Assembly: GCA_021234155.1 (NCBI GenBank)
Contig: JAJEKV010000002.1
Span: 4,785,795 to 4,849,794 of the forward strand
Reading direction: 5' to 3'
Source: Isoetes taiwanensis
Lineage: Eukaryota > Streptophyta > Lycopodiopsida > Isoetales > Isoetaceae
Length of the DNA stretch: 64,000 bases
Under the pieces are notes generated by a model, which was not told the DNA's origin, did no database searches, and saw only the letters and a program-made list of their open reading frames with translations. Shown here one piece after another: positions 24,480 to 35,542 of this stretch (the first letter of the stretch is position 1; every line of letters begins with the position of its first letter). A program made the translations under genes and the position numbers.

Positions 24480-25679
24480 ATGGCCCAACGCTTCAATGTT
24501 ACTGAAGCACAATACCAGCAAGCTTTGTCCAATGCCAGCTACATTGCATCCCAGTTAGCTTTGCCTATGCCTAGCAGTCAGCAAGAGTATGACAGGCAAG
24601 TGGAATTGCTGTCTATCTTGTACCGCTTCCTACCAGATATTTATCTGCAGCCCTCGCAACCTCCTTTGCCTAATGGTCCTCCACCAGTAACTCCGCCACC
24701 GCCACCTAAGCTGAGAAAATGGTTAGAGAAAGTAGACATGCCGTCTTTCAAAGGGGGAAAGACAAAGCCTGTCAAGGTTGTCAGTTTCATCAGCCAGTGG
24801 GAAAAGTTCTTTGAACGTGTGCAGGCAACAGATGTGGAAAGATTGCAAGCCATGGATACTTACTTAAAAGATCAAGCTCAAGCATGGTGGCAAGGTAGGC
24901 GAGAATGTGATCCCAAGATCACCGATTGGGAAAGTTTCAAAATGGCATTTGACGCACATTATTTGCCCTCTAATTATCACAGTGAACTGCGTAGAGAATG
25001 GGATCGTCTGAAGCAGGGGGAAACTGAGAGTATTCAGTCCTACACTTCCAAATTTACTCACTTAGCGGCGCTAATAAGGAATCTGGATGGGAAAGAGCTT
25101 CTGAGAAAATATGTCAGCGGATGTAGGGATGATATCTATGCGGAGATGGAGATATTTCACCCCAAAGATTTAAATGAAGCCATAAAACTAGCATCTGCAG
25201 TGGAACGGAAAATAGATCCCAAAACTAGGAAATTTGATTTTTGGGATGAAGACACTTCAGATGATCAAGAGGATAAAAAGAGTAGCAAAGAGAAGAATGG
25301 AAGTAAGGAATCTTCCAGAAGCTTCAAGAAGAGGAAAAACAACGGCAACGGTAATGGCTTTGAAAAGAAGCGGGAAGAGGGAAGTCAAGGTAGACCGAGG
25401 AAGGAAACTAGGGAACCAAAGGGAGGTTGTTATAGATGCGGAGGAAAGCATTATCTAAGGGATTGTCCGTTTGGAGAAGGGGGGATCACAAAAGTTGAGC
25501 CACCTAAACCTCAAAGGGGTGCACACATGCATGTTATTGAAGGTCCCAAGCTGGAGGATATACCTGAGACCTCTAAAGCTGCTGATGAGCGGAAGAAAGG
25601 TGTAAGCTTCCAAGATGAGGAACGAGCGAAGGCTAATGCCAAGGAATGGAAATGGCTCCAAATGGGAACTATAGGGTAA
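24480..25679 (+). CDS. Gag polyprotein of the gag-only LTR element
   Basis: A 399-residue intact ORF begins 22 bases after the primer-binding site. A proline-rich stretch (about residues 58-80) precedes a retrotransposon gag core with WEKFFERV, AWWQGRRE and LKQGETESIQSYTSKF motifs (about 105-260). A lysine/asparagine-rich basic region follows, then one CCHC zinc knuckle CYRCGGKHYLRDC near residues 317-329 that would bind RNA. Gag packages element RNA into virus-like particles. Similarity to Ty3/gypsy-type gag suggests a gypsy helper. The C-terminal part of the frame is partly duplicated just downstream at 25976-26546. The frame being intact with near-identical LTRs suggests recent or present activity. 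Confidence 0.9.
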   Translation: MAQRFNVTEAQYQQALSNASYIASQLALPMPSSQQEYDRQVELLSILYRFLPDIYLQPSQPPLPNGPPPVTPPPPPKLRKWLEKVDMPSFKGGKTKPVKVVSFISQWEKFFERVQATDVERLQAMDTYLKDQAQAWWQGRRECDPKITDWESFKMAFDAHYLPSNYHSELRREWDRLKQGETESIQSYTSKFTHLAALIRNLDGKELLRKYVSGCRDDIYAEMEIFHPKDLNEAIKLASAVERKIDPKTRKFDFWDEDTSDDQEDKKSSKEKNGSKESSRSFKKRKNNGNGNGFEKKREEGSQGRPRKETREPKGGCYRCGGKHYLRDCPFGEGGITKVEPPKPQRGAHMHVIEGPKLEDIPETSKAADERKKGVSFQDEERAKANAKEWKWLQMGTIG

Positions 25680-25861
25680 ACATAGTTAAAATTTATACCT
25701 TTAAGGTAAGATTTGCAAGATTTGATTTGCAAGATTTGATTTGTAAGTTGAATTTCGTGTGGAATGAAAATTAAACTGTTATGTAAGCATGGTGCATTAG
25801 ATGTAAATTTTGAAGAATGGTAATTGTAATTGTAGCAATAGACCTGCCAAAATTTACATCA

Positions 25862-25967
25862 GTATCACGGAGATACAATGATTGGGTATCGTGGAGATAC
25901 TATATTATGAGGATACAATTAAATAGTACCGCGGAGGTACAAGGATATATCGTACTGCGGAAGTACG
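25862..25967 (+). promoter_or_regulatory. cluster of four short hairpins with a shared loop (copy 1)
   Basis: Four 5-bp stems with five-base loops: GTATC-ACGGA-GATAC (25862-25876), GTATC-GTGGA-GATAC (25886-25900), GTACC-GCGGA-GGTAC (25926-25940) and GTACT-GCGGA-AGTAC (25952-25966, with a further C-G pair outside). Stem positions four and five change on both sides together, so pairing is kept while the loop stays close to GCGGA. This fits an RNA structure under selection in the 3' UTR, for example a packaging or protein-binding site; that role is inference. Confidence 0.7.
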
Positions 25968-26432
25968 CGGATATCTAGACCGAGGAAGGAAACTAGGGAA
26001 CCAAAGGGAGGTTGTTATAGATGCGGAGGAAAGCATTATCTAAGGGATTGTCCGTTTGGAGAAGGGGGGATCACAAAAGTTGAGCCACCTAAACCTCAAA
26101 GGGGTGCACACATGCATGTTATTGAAGGTCCCAAGCTGGAGGATATACCTGAGACCTCTAAAGCTGCTGATGAGCGGAAGAAAGGTGTAAGCTTCCAAGA
26201 TGAGGAACGAGCGAAGGCTAATGCCAAGGAACGGAAATGGCTCCAAATGGGAACTATAGGGTAAACATAGTTAAAATTTATACCTTTAAGGTAAGATTTG
26301 CAAGATTTGATTTGTAAGTTGAATTTCGTGTGGAATGAAAATTAAACTGTTATGTAAGCATGGTGCATTAGATGTAAATTTTGAAGAATGGTAATTGTAA
26401 TTGTAGCAATAGACCTGCCAAAATTTACATCA

Positions 26433-26538
26433 GTATCGCGGAGATACAATGATTGGGTATCGTGGAGATACTATATTATGAGGATACAATTAAATAGTAC
26501 CGCGGAGGTACAAGGATATATCGTACTGCGGAAGTACG
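26433..26538 (+). promoter_or_regulatory. cluster of four short hairpins (copy 2)
   Basis: The duplicated cluster has stems at 26433-26447, 26457-26471, 26497-26511 and 26522-26538. The first loop is GCGGA here rather than ACGGA, which makes three of four loops identical. It lies upstream of the 3' LTR and its purine-rich tract (AAGAAGGGATGGAA). Confidence 0.7.
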
Positions 26539-26686
26539 CGGATATCCATAACTATTTCTTAAGTTTGCAGGATTACGGAACCCTTCGATGCAATTTGACT
26601 TGGATGCAATTATCTTGAGAAGGGATGGACCCATCTCAAGTGCATTCGAAAGATCGCGGACGATCTTCTTCAAGAAGGGATGGAAT

Positions 26687-27501
26687 TGATATGGAGCATG
26701 CTAGGGGGAGTGGTCCGAAAAAGATTAAGGCAATGGGACATAGGGATATCAATGATTGACAAAAGGGGCAAGAAATCATATCCAAATATTTCAAGCAAAG
26801 GAATAGGAAAGCCTCATGCAATTATCTCTACAAAAAGGACGATATTTCCAAAGGAAAGGTTCATGCAAGGCTTTTTAGCAAAAGGAGGGGTTACCAAAAT
26901 AGAACGGTAGCGTGGCTGTTAACAAAAGGGGACAGTCGAACTGATACAGGCGGCAGCAATCAAAACAGATCGAGAGAAAGAGCCGACTTCTGCCAGCAAA
27001 TCCGGCATCCTTAATCCGTCCCTGGTTGCGCATCTTCAAATCCGACCCCAGCAGCAGGGCTACGATTTTCTGCTACCTAATCCGGCACCCAAAGAATCAA
27101 TTCCAGTCTGCCTTGTCCACAGTCTGCAGGTAGTTGACAGCCGTTGGGGAATCCACAAGCAAAGTTGTGACTGCAACCATCTTTGAGAGGCCTGCGGTTG
27201 AATCCATTCCCTACAGTTGGTAGCTGTGAGTAAAACCGTCTAAACCAAAGGCAGACGTAGATTAAGTAGATCTCGAGCTTATGGGAATTAAGCCTTGGTC
27301 AACTGTATTCGCCCTATAGCCCTTGGAAGTTGCCTTAATCCTGGATCCGGTTGGGTGGTAACTGGATGCTCCATAGCTTGATTGCGGAGATCAAGTTACA
27401 TTGTTATTGAATAGAGCTGAAATAATATCTCTTCTTCTGTTTGAATCTATATCTTTGTTGGGTTAAGTGATAAAAGCTTTAAGAGTCCTTAAACCATATC
27501 A
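26687..27501 (+). repeat. 3' LTR of the gag-only element
   Basis: 815 bp, same ends as the 5' LTR, directly preceded by a purine-rich tract that would prime plus-strand synthesis and followed by the CATGA target-site duplication. Confidence 0.95.
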
Positions 27502-27506
27502 CATGA

Positions 27507-28138
27507 CTTGGTCAATTCTAGGCAAGCTTTGCGAGTTTTAGCATGGCCTTTACGAGGTTTCCTCTCTATGTCCAGTCCTTGGTCTACTTTCGAGGCCGTA
27601 GTTGGTCTACTTAGATTTCATTCTTGTTTGGTTTCTTTCTATAGAGTGCATTATTGTAGGTTGTTTGGTTTCTTTTTATAGAGTACAGGTGGAATTTTGT
27701 TTGAGGTTTTACTTCCTTTTTGTGTTCCTCTTTCATGCACCTGGAGTTATCGTACAAGTGTAATTCTTGTTTTGTGCCCCTCTTTTTTGTTAGTCTTGTT
27801 ATATATCTAAGTTTCCATTCTTTGCTTTGTGTTTTCACTCTTTGCATTGTGAGGTTTTGTGGTTTTGGACACTTGTTTGTACTTGGAGCCTTTTGTTTAG
27901 GTCCATTATTTTTCTTAGCGAGTAGATGTTGTACTATTGTTTCTTAGTGAGTGAATATGTTGTGCTTGAGCCTCCGTATAATTGTGATGGAGGTTTGGTG
28001 GTTTGGACACGTGTAGTCCCTACCCCTTGTTGATGGAGCCGTAGTTTGAGTTTTCGACATCTATTGATGTTCTCTTTAGTGAGTCAAGTCTCTGCGTCAT
28101 GATCTTTTCTAGTTTGATGTTCCTTCCCTTGCACTTTT
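27507..28138. other. no gene recognised; T-rich sequence
   Basis: T/G-rich low-complexity sequence. It continues the sequence interrupted by the gag-only element at 23627 and runs up to the 5' break of the LINE. Its short ORFs show no family features. Confidence 0.5.
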
Positions 28139-29850
28139 TTTTCAATTTTTTTTAGATGACCAATAGTAGAGTTGTGCCCATATACAAGGCAGGGGACCCT
28201 CAATGCCCAGCCAACTATCATATTATTATGGTCAGCTCTCTCTTTGCAAAAATTGTTGGCTTGCATCCTTGAGCAGCGACTGACAATATGGGCAGAGGAG
28301 GCAGATGTGCGAGCTCTCACACAAGCAGGCTTTTGGCCCAGGCATTCCACCATTGATCATATCTTCACTCTGCGCACATTGATTGAGGATAGCAAGAATG
28401 ACCGGCAAAACATGTACTGTTGTTTCGTGGATTTCACAAAAGCTTTTGACACAGTGCCCCAGGACAAGTTATGGGACAGATTGCGGCAGCTGGGGACCCC
28501 CCTTGACTTGCAAAATGCAATATATAAGCTATACAAGGCATGCTCAGGCCGTATCACATCGTCAGGACAGCCGGTAATCAGTAGTATTGGAGTGCATCGG
28601 GGTTACCCCTCTCCCCCACACTCTTTGGCCTATACATTGACCAGCTGGAAGATTGGCTCTCTGAGGACGGAGGTGCGGGCGTCCATCTCATGCATCACAC
28701 AATCTGGCAACTCATATATGCTGACGATGTTAACCTCCTGGCCTATACTCCAGAGGACATGCAACGTCACCTGGATGCTCTTGACACTTTTTGCCGATTC
28801 ACTGGCATGCGAGTTAACTTGGCCAAAACCAGGGTGATGCTAATTTCATCATCTCGTCAGTCAAGGCTTCCATCAGGTTGTGGGTCACTGCGGGTTGGAA
28901 AGCACTATATGCCATGCAGAGAAACAACCACAAGGCAGCGCCTGGGGCCACCAGTCACACTTGTTTAGGGCCTTGGTCGAGCCGGTTCTCTTGTATGGGG
29001 CAGAAGTGTGGGGTCTGGTGATATCCCTAAACACTTGGAATGACCTCGAGCAGGTGCAGAAAGCCTTCTTGGCACGAGCCCTTGGGGTAAAGTTCACAGT
29101 TCCATACCAGATCCTACTCCAGGAGACATGTTTTCTACCCCTTCAACGGGCTGCATTGGAACGCCATATCATTTACTTCCAGAAGGTGGTCGCTATGGGT
29201 GATACACGTTTGCCCAATCTTGCTTTGGACGTGGCGATCGGTCCCCAACGCCTCAAAGCCTGCTGGAAGGACAAGCAAGCTCAGTGGTTCTCACGCTGGG
29301 GTGTACTGGCAAACAGATGCGTACAGGTACGGGCAAAGAAAGATCACAATGCACTTAAGCTGTACCTAGATGCTACTTTCCTTCGCAAGCTCTGGGATGC
29401 AGATACTCTGACACACGTTAAGCTGGCACACTATCAGCAACAAGTCAATCATAGGCTCACGAGAAGCCCACACCAGTACTTGTACACCCATTTGCCCATG
29501 AAGAAGTGCAGACTTATAGCTTTTATTCGCACGGGTGCACTTACTAGTGCCTGGCCAACCGTTGCATGAGTTATTGAATACGACGTCAGTGGGTTTGTTG
29601 AGGTCATACCTCCAGGAGGTTATGGATGCACGGACTCAGTTGTGTTCTCTGGGACAGTATTGAACTGTCCTATACAATTGTACAGTGTACCAGCATACTT
29701 ATTACTGCCAAGGTTTTTCCCTCGAAAACCCTTCGGGGCGGGGTTTTTTAATCCTGATAGTAATACGCTTGCTGCTCTCTTTTTATTTGGGTCCCATAGG
29801 CCAATTGGTCTCCGTGGACGATAAAAAAATCTATTCTATTCTATTCTATT
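28139..29850 (+). mobile_element. 5'-truncated non-LTR retrotransposon (LINE)
   Basis: The copy starts inside the reverse transcriptase domain and runs through the post-RT region and a 3' UTR to a terminal run of ATTCT units (about 29830-29850). Truncation at the 5' end and a short tandem-repeat tail are typical of LINEs copied by target-primed reverse transcription. No endonuclease domain is left. Confidence 0.8.
28155..29569 (+). pseudogene. LINE reverse transcriptase and C-terminal region, frameshifted
   Basis: Recognisable RT motifs appear in order across shifting frames: VVPIYKAGDPQCPANY near 28165, CCFVDFTKAFD with the first catalytic D near 28425-28450, a GVHRG block near 28590, and IYADDVNLLAY with the YADD catalytic box near 28710. 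The post-RT region follows with LVEPVLLYGAEVWG near 28970 and a long C-terminal frame to 29569. At least two frameshifts (near 28250 and 28605) and a small deletion before 28960 break the frame, so it is inactive. In the family this enzyme reverse transcribes element RNA at a nicked target. Confidence 0.85.
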
Positions 29851-29859
29851 CTTAAGATT

Positions 29860-30630
29860 TACACTAATTTCCCAAATGCCCTTAAGTTTTCTTTGAATTT
29901 CCCAAACGCCCGTGAGAACTAGAACGTGAGTTTCCTTCAAGTTTCAAATGCTTCAAAATTCACCAAATACCCTTAGGCCCTGCATGTGAATGAACTATGA
30001 TCTCTGCCCTTGCATCCTTCGCTACTTCTTAACTCCTACAAATCCTCTTTCTTGATTTTATTTGGCTACAATAAGTTGTTATTGTAAATTGGATCGAATT
30101 AGTGCTTTCGACAAGAGGATCATTGCAAATCGCTAGAGGAAATTGATGGGCTGAGAGCAAATCAATGGAGCAGAAATTAATTTGGTGTCTTGGCTTCCTT
30201 TAAGGTACTGAGAATAGAAATAGACGTCTTTGCTAAAAAGGCGCTAAGAATATCTGTTACAAAAAGGGTATTCCATGAAATATGAAAAACTAGTGGGCAT
30301 TAGCTGAAACTTAAAATTATACAGAGGGATATATGTTGACCAAGGGCATCTCATAAAATTATCGAAACTCAGTGGTATATGATAAAATTTGGGGGAAATT
30401 CCAAATATCCCCTCAAGTTTACAAATATTCCAAAAATACCTCTAGAAATAGGGTATTTAGCTCAACTGGCAATAACTTTCTTGGGATTATTCGAAACTCA
30501 GTCAAAACATACAGGTATTTTGTAGTTTTTCCCTTTTTAAGATAGCATACGTACTTGGGGCGTATTATACAATTGGAAAAACTCTCCCTTAAACCCTAAA
30601 CTTCTAGGCCGTGGAAGAGCCACAGGCAAC
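29860..30630. other. no gene recognised; AT-rich stretch upstream of RPF2
   Basis: AT-rich sequence with scattered repeats of ATTTCCCAAA and CTCAAGTTT-like strings. The last 60-100 bases before 30634 would contain the RPF2 promoter and 5' UTR. CCTTAAACCCTAAACTTCTAGG near 30590 resembles a telo-box (AAACCCTAA), common upstream of plant ribosome-biogenesis genes. Confidence 0.45.
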
Positions 30631-30633
30631 AGA

Positions 30634-33507
30634 ATGCTGCAAGCTACGAAGCCACAGTCGCGTCGCGCAAGACGGTTGCTGGAGAAGAGGGCACCCAAAA
30701 TTGTAAGTTACTGAAGGCTTCGGTTTCTTATAAAACTGTTTATTGAAGTTTGTGTTTTCTCAATTCATATATCGATTGGAACTTACAGGATGAAAATGTC
30801 AAGAAAATGTTACTCCTTCAGGGTTCAGCTTGTTCCAATGTTCTAAAGGGAGTGATTGCTGACTTCCATCAGCTGAAAAAGCCTGGTCAACATGCACGTA
30901 AATTCACTCGGAGAAATGATAACATTCATCTGTTTGAAGGGCTTGGAGAAACGAGTTTAGAGTACTGGTGCCGACAAAATGACTGCAGTTTGTTTATGGT
31001 ATGCGATTCAGCTGTAGGACCATACAAGTAGATATAACACCTAAAGTATCATGGCATTACATTATGGTTTTTTTGTAGGAACGCATATGAGATTCCTTCC
31101 CTAATGACCAGTGTCACAAATATAGCTGCAAATTATCTCAATAATCACACTACGTTTTGTCAGCAAATTCGAACGAGAAGGCAAATCTGACCATTATAGA
31201 AGAAATAGATCCCCCTTTACCTTTTGGTGCTGTTCGCTCGATGTTTTGAGATGGATCTTTTTCTATTACATGCCTGATTAATTAGACTTTTGCAATGGAT
31301 GCAGTTTTTTAAAAAACGAAGAACCTAGTAAAATGAAGAACCTAGTAACAATGAAAGCAGAATTGTATCTATTTGTATGACGAAAACCTTTATAGATGCA
31401 ACAGGTTGACGGGGTTGAGATGACCATTTAATATGTATATGCAAGGTATTTGGTGCATTCATGCTCGAGGAATCATCTTATAGTTCCCGATTAAGCAGTG
31501 CACACGGCTTTCTGTTCTTTCCAGTCCGGGAGACTTGCACTACAGATCTAGGTTAAGTAACATCTTGTTGAACCTTATAATTTATAGGTAATAGTAAGAC
31601 ATCTGAAGACATGAACCTATTGGGGTAGACTTCATTCCTTGGTGTTTCTTCGCTTATAGATATTAAACACGTGGTTCTGCTCATCCGATCATTGGTTTCT
31701 AGGCATGCTTCACTTGCTAATCACATACACTTTATGCAGGTTGGTAGCCATACAAAAAAACGTCCACACAACCTGACTCTGGGGCGGATGTATGATTTCC
31801 ACATTTATGATTTACTTGAAGTTGGTGTTGAACAATACAAATCTATTGCTTCATTGGGAGGAGGTCACCAATTCGCACCACAAGAAGGTTCAAAGCCTTG
31901 CTTTGCTTTTATTGGACAAGCCTTTGATTCAGATGGAAAATTTCAACACTTCAAGGAATATATACTGGATGCCTTTAGAGGAGAGGTATCATTAGATGAT
32001 GACGTTCGTTATTTTTGAATTTAATATGTTGCTACTTAGACAGGGTTGAAAATGCTTAGATGATCTGTCAAGCTTAATTGTAGCGAAAAAATTTATTCAT
32101 TTTGCTTTTGCTGTACCTTAGTGCTCATGTTTATGGAATTTAGGTTGTTGAAGCTATAAACCTGGCTGGATTAGACCATGTTTATCTCTGTGTTGCTGCT
32201 GGAGATAAGGTACGTATCTTCACAATGACACTTATCTGCATTTTGATCGTCCAAGTCTTGTTGGATACAGAGACTGCATCTGCTGAAGTAAATGATAAAT
32301 AAAGTTGGCTGGTAATCATAGCTAATCAGTGCTTAAGGGCTTGATTTGAGTGCAAAAATATTAAATGTATTGAAGGGTGCAACCAAGTTGCTTTAGGAAT
32401 AATTGTTAATGCACTAGCTTCTGATTTATTCAAACTGCAACTAGAAAACTTGGTTCTTGGTAATGATGTAATTACTATATAATATGGAAAGGACTAACAA
32501 TTTATCCCAAAATATTGTCTGATACTCATGTATCCATATAAAGGAACAGAAGAAATCCAAGTAAGGTTTGCCAGGAGGCAGAGCATTTGTCCTTTCCATA
32601 TTTGAAGTATATTTAGCTTGCATATGTAAAGTTACATATAGAGGCTTGGTATAAAGACTCCTAAATTGCTGATGCCTTTTCCTTTGGTATACCTTGTAGT
32701 TTTAATTTTCCTTTCATTTTTGTGACCATAGGTGTTGTTTAGGCATTGCGCAATTCGTCTCATGAAGTCAGGTACAAAAGTTCCGCGGGTTGAATTAATT
32801 GAAGTAGGACCATCTCTGGACTTGGTGCTTAGACGTCAAAGACTTCCTAATCAGGACATGATGAAGGCGGCCATGAAGTCCACGAGAACTTTATCGACAA
32901 AGAAGGTCCTCATAGATTCTTATCTACCTTTTTCAAACTGTTTTTGTAAATGATGGAGTTCCTTAAGAACTATCTCCACTTTTGCAGGTCAAGAATGTCA
33001 GTGGGGACCTTATTGCAGGAAAAGTGGGCAGAATTTACATTCCTAAACAAGAGGTATGCACTAGTTCTTTTTAGGGAATTTTTTTAAAACATTGCAACCA
33101 TAAGATCTCCGATAATCTAATCTTGATTCTACTTCTAACCTAAAGCTTATGAGAAAGGTAAGAATAAAAGAACTGTATGCATAAGGACTTGATCGTAAAG
33201 ACTAATAGAAGAGGATTGCATATGTATACGTAGCGTAGCTTTTGCAGCAATCTTGTTTCCTTTTTGTTTGGTTATGCGGTTAAGGAAAATGAGGACGGTT
33301 ATTTGACACTATCAATGTTGCATCCTTGATGTGCAGGTTGGAGAAATGGCACTTAGCAAAATGAAGGGTCTAAAGAGGGAGCGCCGAGAAGCAGCTGCAT
33401 CACATAACCATTCTCAAAGTGCAAGTGTTCCAGAAAATGAGTTAAAGAACAAAAAACAGAGGTTTGAAGACAATTCTGATGCTGAGGATCCTGGAAGAGA
33501 GTGTTAA
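30634..33507 (+). CDS. RPF2: Ribosome production factor 2 homologue (Brix domain), seven exons
   Basis: RPF2 acts in the nucleolus with RRS1 to load the 5S RNP onto the pre-60S ribosome. Exons are 30634-30702, 30789-30998, 31740-31985, 32144-32209, 32732-32905, 32988-33053 and 33337-33507. All introns begin GT, end AG and fall between codons, giving 333 residues, close to the roughly 314 of Arabidopsis RPF2. The Brix domain covers about residues 25-250. Hallmarks include GETSLEYWCRQNDCSLF, GSHTKKRPHNLTLGRMYD and ELIEVGPSLDLVLRRQRLP, with a basic tail containing KGLKRERREA. The start is set by the first ATG after a short leader and gives the expected N-terminal LEKRAPK. A telo-box-like AAACCCTAA lies just upstream. 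No frame damage is seen, so it is probably functional. Confidence 0.95.
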
Positions 33508-33509
33508 GG

Positions 33510-34340
33510 ACATCAGAACTGGGCAATGATGATATGAAATTGGGTTAATCAGCTACATATTTTCCAGCAGACTCTGCATGATTGCTTTCATGCTGGCTGC
33601 AGTTACTGTGAGAACTAAAATGCGCCCTCCTAGTTCAGGGCATGGATGAGAGAAATTGTGGCAGCACAAGATCGCATCTGTTTAGTTTGCTTGGAAATGT
33701 GCAAAATTTTGGTGTGATATTTGTTTATCTCATATTTGCAAATGTCTGATTCATAGGCATCAATCACAATACTAAAATAATTCTAGAGATGGTAAATTTT
33801 AGTTCTTAGGTACTAACTTTTTGGTTTCTTTCTCTTTTGATCTCTTGCCCCTCCCTCCACCTCGCCTCGATGATTTCTCACAACTTCAAGATCACTTAGG
33901 CTATTGCCATATACTCCCAAGCACCATACTCCCTACTAGCCCCCTCAGTTGTAGCAGTTTCTTAAGGAAGAGGAGTTTCTTAAGGAAGAGGACGTCACTT
34001 CTCTAGTATAGACATCCAAGCATAGCTAACGAGTCCCAAGATCACATTTCCAAACCATAGAAAAGAAGCCTGGCAACAAAAATACAAAACGAAAAGCAAT
34101 TGGTGGTGTGCAATGAAGTCGGCGTAACGAACTTATAGGGCAAAATTAGGATTATGTCTTAATTTTGGAATGAATTTTGTATTGTAAGCTTTTAGTAACA
34201 TGTTCGAATTCACATATCTTATCTCAAAATTACAAAAGTGCTTATCATACTATTTATGGAGTAGACAACATTTCCTCACATATGATCATCATATTAATGA
34301 ATAAAGAAATTTTACATAGCAATTTACTTGTCCTTTGGCA
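33510..34340. other. RPF2 3' UTR and non-coding sequence
   Basis: The first few hundred bases would be the RPF2 3' UTR; AT-rich sequence follows. No further gene is recognised. Confidence 0.5.
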
Positions 34341-34344
34341 CATC

Positions 34345-34612
34345 CAAGGATATCATAGCCTTGGTCCTGTGGTAAGACGTTAAACTGCCATACCCAAGGT
34401 CACGGGTTCAACGCCTCGTTGTGAAAGTGGCCATGCAATGTAAAGTTGGTGGGGGAAGGACCCACTTCAGCAATGTAAAGTGGTGGGGGCAGGACCCATC
34501 TGGGTGTTGTAAAGTGTCACATGTCCGATAGGACGCTGCCTTGTGGCGTGACGTTAAAATCTCTTCTTCTTCTTCTTCTTCTTATATCTCTTCTTCTTCT
34601 TCTTCTTCTTAT
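34345..34612 (+). mobile_element. tRNA-derived SINE with (CTT)n tail
   Basis: A tRNA-like head contains TGGTCCTGTGGTAAG (A-box-like) and GGGTTCAACGCC (B-box-like), the internal polymerase III promoter elements. A body with two similar GCAATGTAAAG segments follows, then GACGTTAAAATCTC and a run of CTT units, itself partly duplicated. The tandem-repeat tail and tRNA head fit a SINE. No target-site duplication was resolved. Confidence 0.65.
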
Positions 34613-35542
34613 ATCCCGAGATATTGTAACTCTCACATTTCTACCTGAAATAAATTTTGATACATGCGTACAACACTTTTAATGTCTAGCCAAAGATCAG
34701 GATCACTGGGATTTCTCCTCCACTTCTTTGCCCCTCATATTCTATTGCATGATTGGAATCCCATTTCTCACTCAAAAGTGAGGCCTAGAATGACCTCCGA
34801 GATCCAATGGGTAACCATCCATAGAACTTTTCCAATTAGGCACTTACTCTACGAGAGATCCTATAGAAGATGAAGTAGTGCATTCACGCAATATTTCCAT
34901 TAGCCTACCGTCTTCTATTTCAAAATATGACTATTTTCCAGATAATGCATCCACATCGTCGTAGGTTTGTCCGAGCATTAGAAACCCCAAATTAACTCTT
35001 TCAAAAATACCCACAATTGTTAAGTAGGATAGGAAAGAAATCATCTACCTGCTTTTATTTTAGACAACATAATTATCAAGTTGCAAGAGTAACCTTTTGG
35101 GCAGATCTCAAGGTTTAGCATGTGAGGTTGAAGCTCCGACATGTTCATTAGGTCCATGCCTTCTAAATCTTGCCTTGTTAAATTTTTCAATATAATTAGG
35201 GTTTCCATACAATGCATTATGTAGTATTATAACCACTCTCATAGTTTCTTGAAACACTTCATGACGCTCCCAATATAAAAATCTGGACCATCACTCCATA
35301 GATCTAAACTAAAATGGCCATACTAGGCTGGAGACTGCTCGTGCAAGATTGCCTCTGTCATTGAGATTTGTAAAAGGTATGATCTTTCACATGACTTTGG
35401 TATGTACTTGAATTGTGGAAGACAAGTCTTTTGTTGGTCCGTCTTGTCATGTACCATAGATAGATAGTTATGTGGTTTCATTGCAGATAAGGTCCTACAC
35501 ATCTAATAAGATGATCTACATGATAGTTAATCAGTCATATGG

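Larger units (their letters stand above)
25391..26546 (+). repeat. 585-bp tandem duplication of gag 3' end plus 3' UTR
   Basis: Copy 1 is 25391-25975 and copy 2 is 25976-26546. Copy 2 lacks 14 bp in the AGATTTGCAAGATTTGATTT tract and otherwise shows only a few substitutions (for example AATGG to AACGG, ATCACGG to ATCGCGG). It repeats the zinc knuckle, the gag stop and the hairpin cluster. As copy 2 lies after the gag stop it is not translated as part of Gag. Confidence 0.95.
23628..27501 (+). mobile_element. complete gag-only (TR-GAG type) LTR retrotransposon, 3874 bp
   Basis: Two 815-bp LTRs (23628-24442 and 26687-27501) enclose a primer-binding site and a gag ORF. The 5-bp target-site duplication CATGA is exact (23623-23627 and 27502-27506). 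The LTR ends are TGATATGG and CCATATCA. By eye the LTRs differ at only three positions, so the insertion is recent. No protease, integrase or reverse transcriptase is present, so pol must have been supplied in trans. This architecture is known as TR-GAG among plant LTR elements. Confidence 0.95.

Noticed and set aside
26680-26910. ORF repeated at 23555-23851
   Set aside because: Both copies lie at the start of the two LTRs of the gag-only element, so the pairing reflects LTR identity; coding is unlikely.
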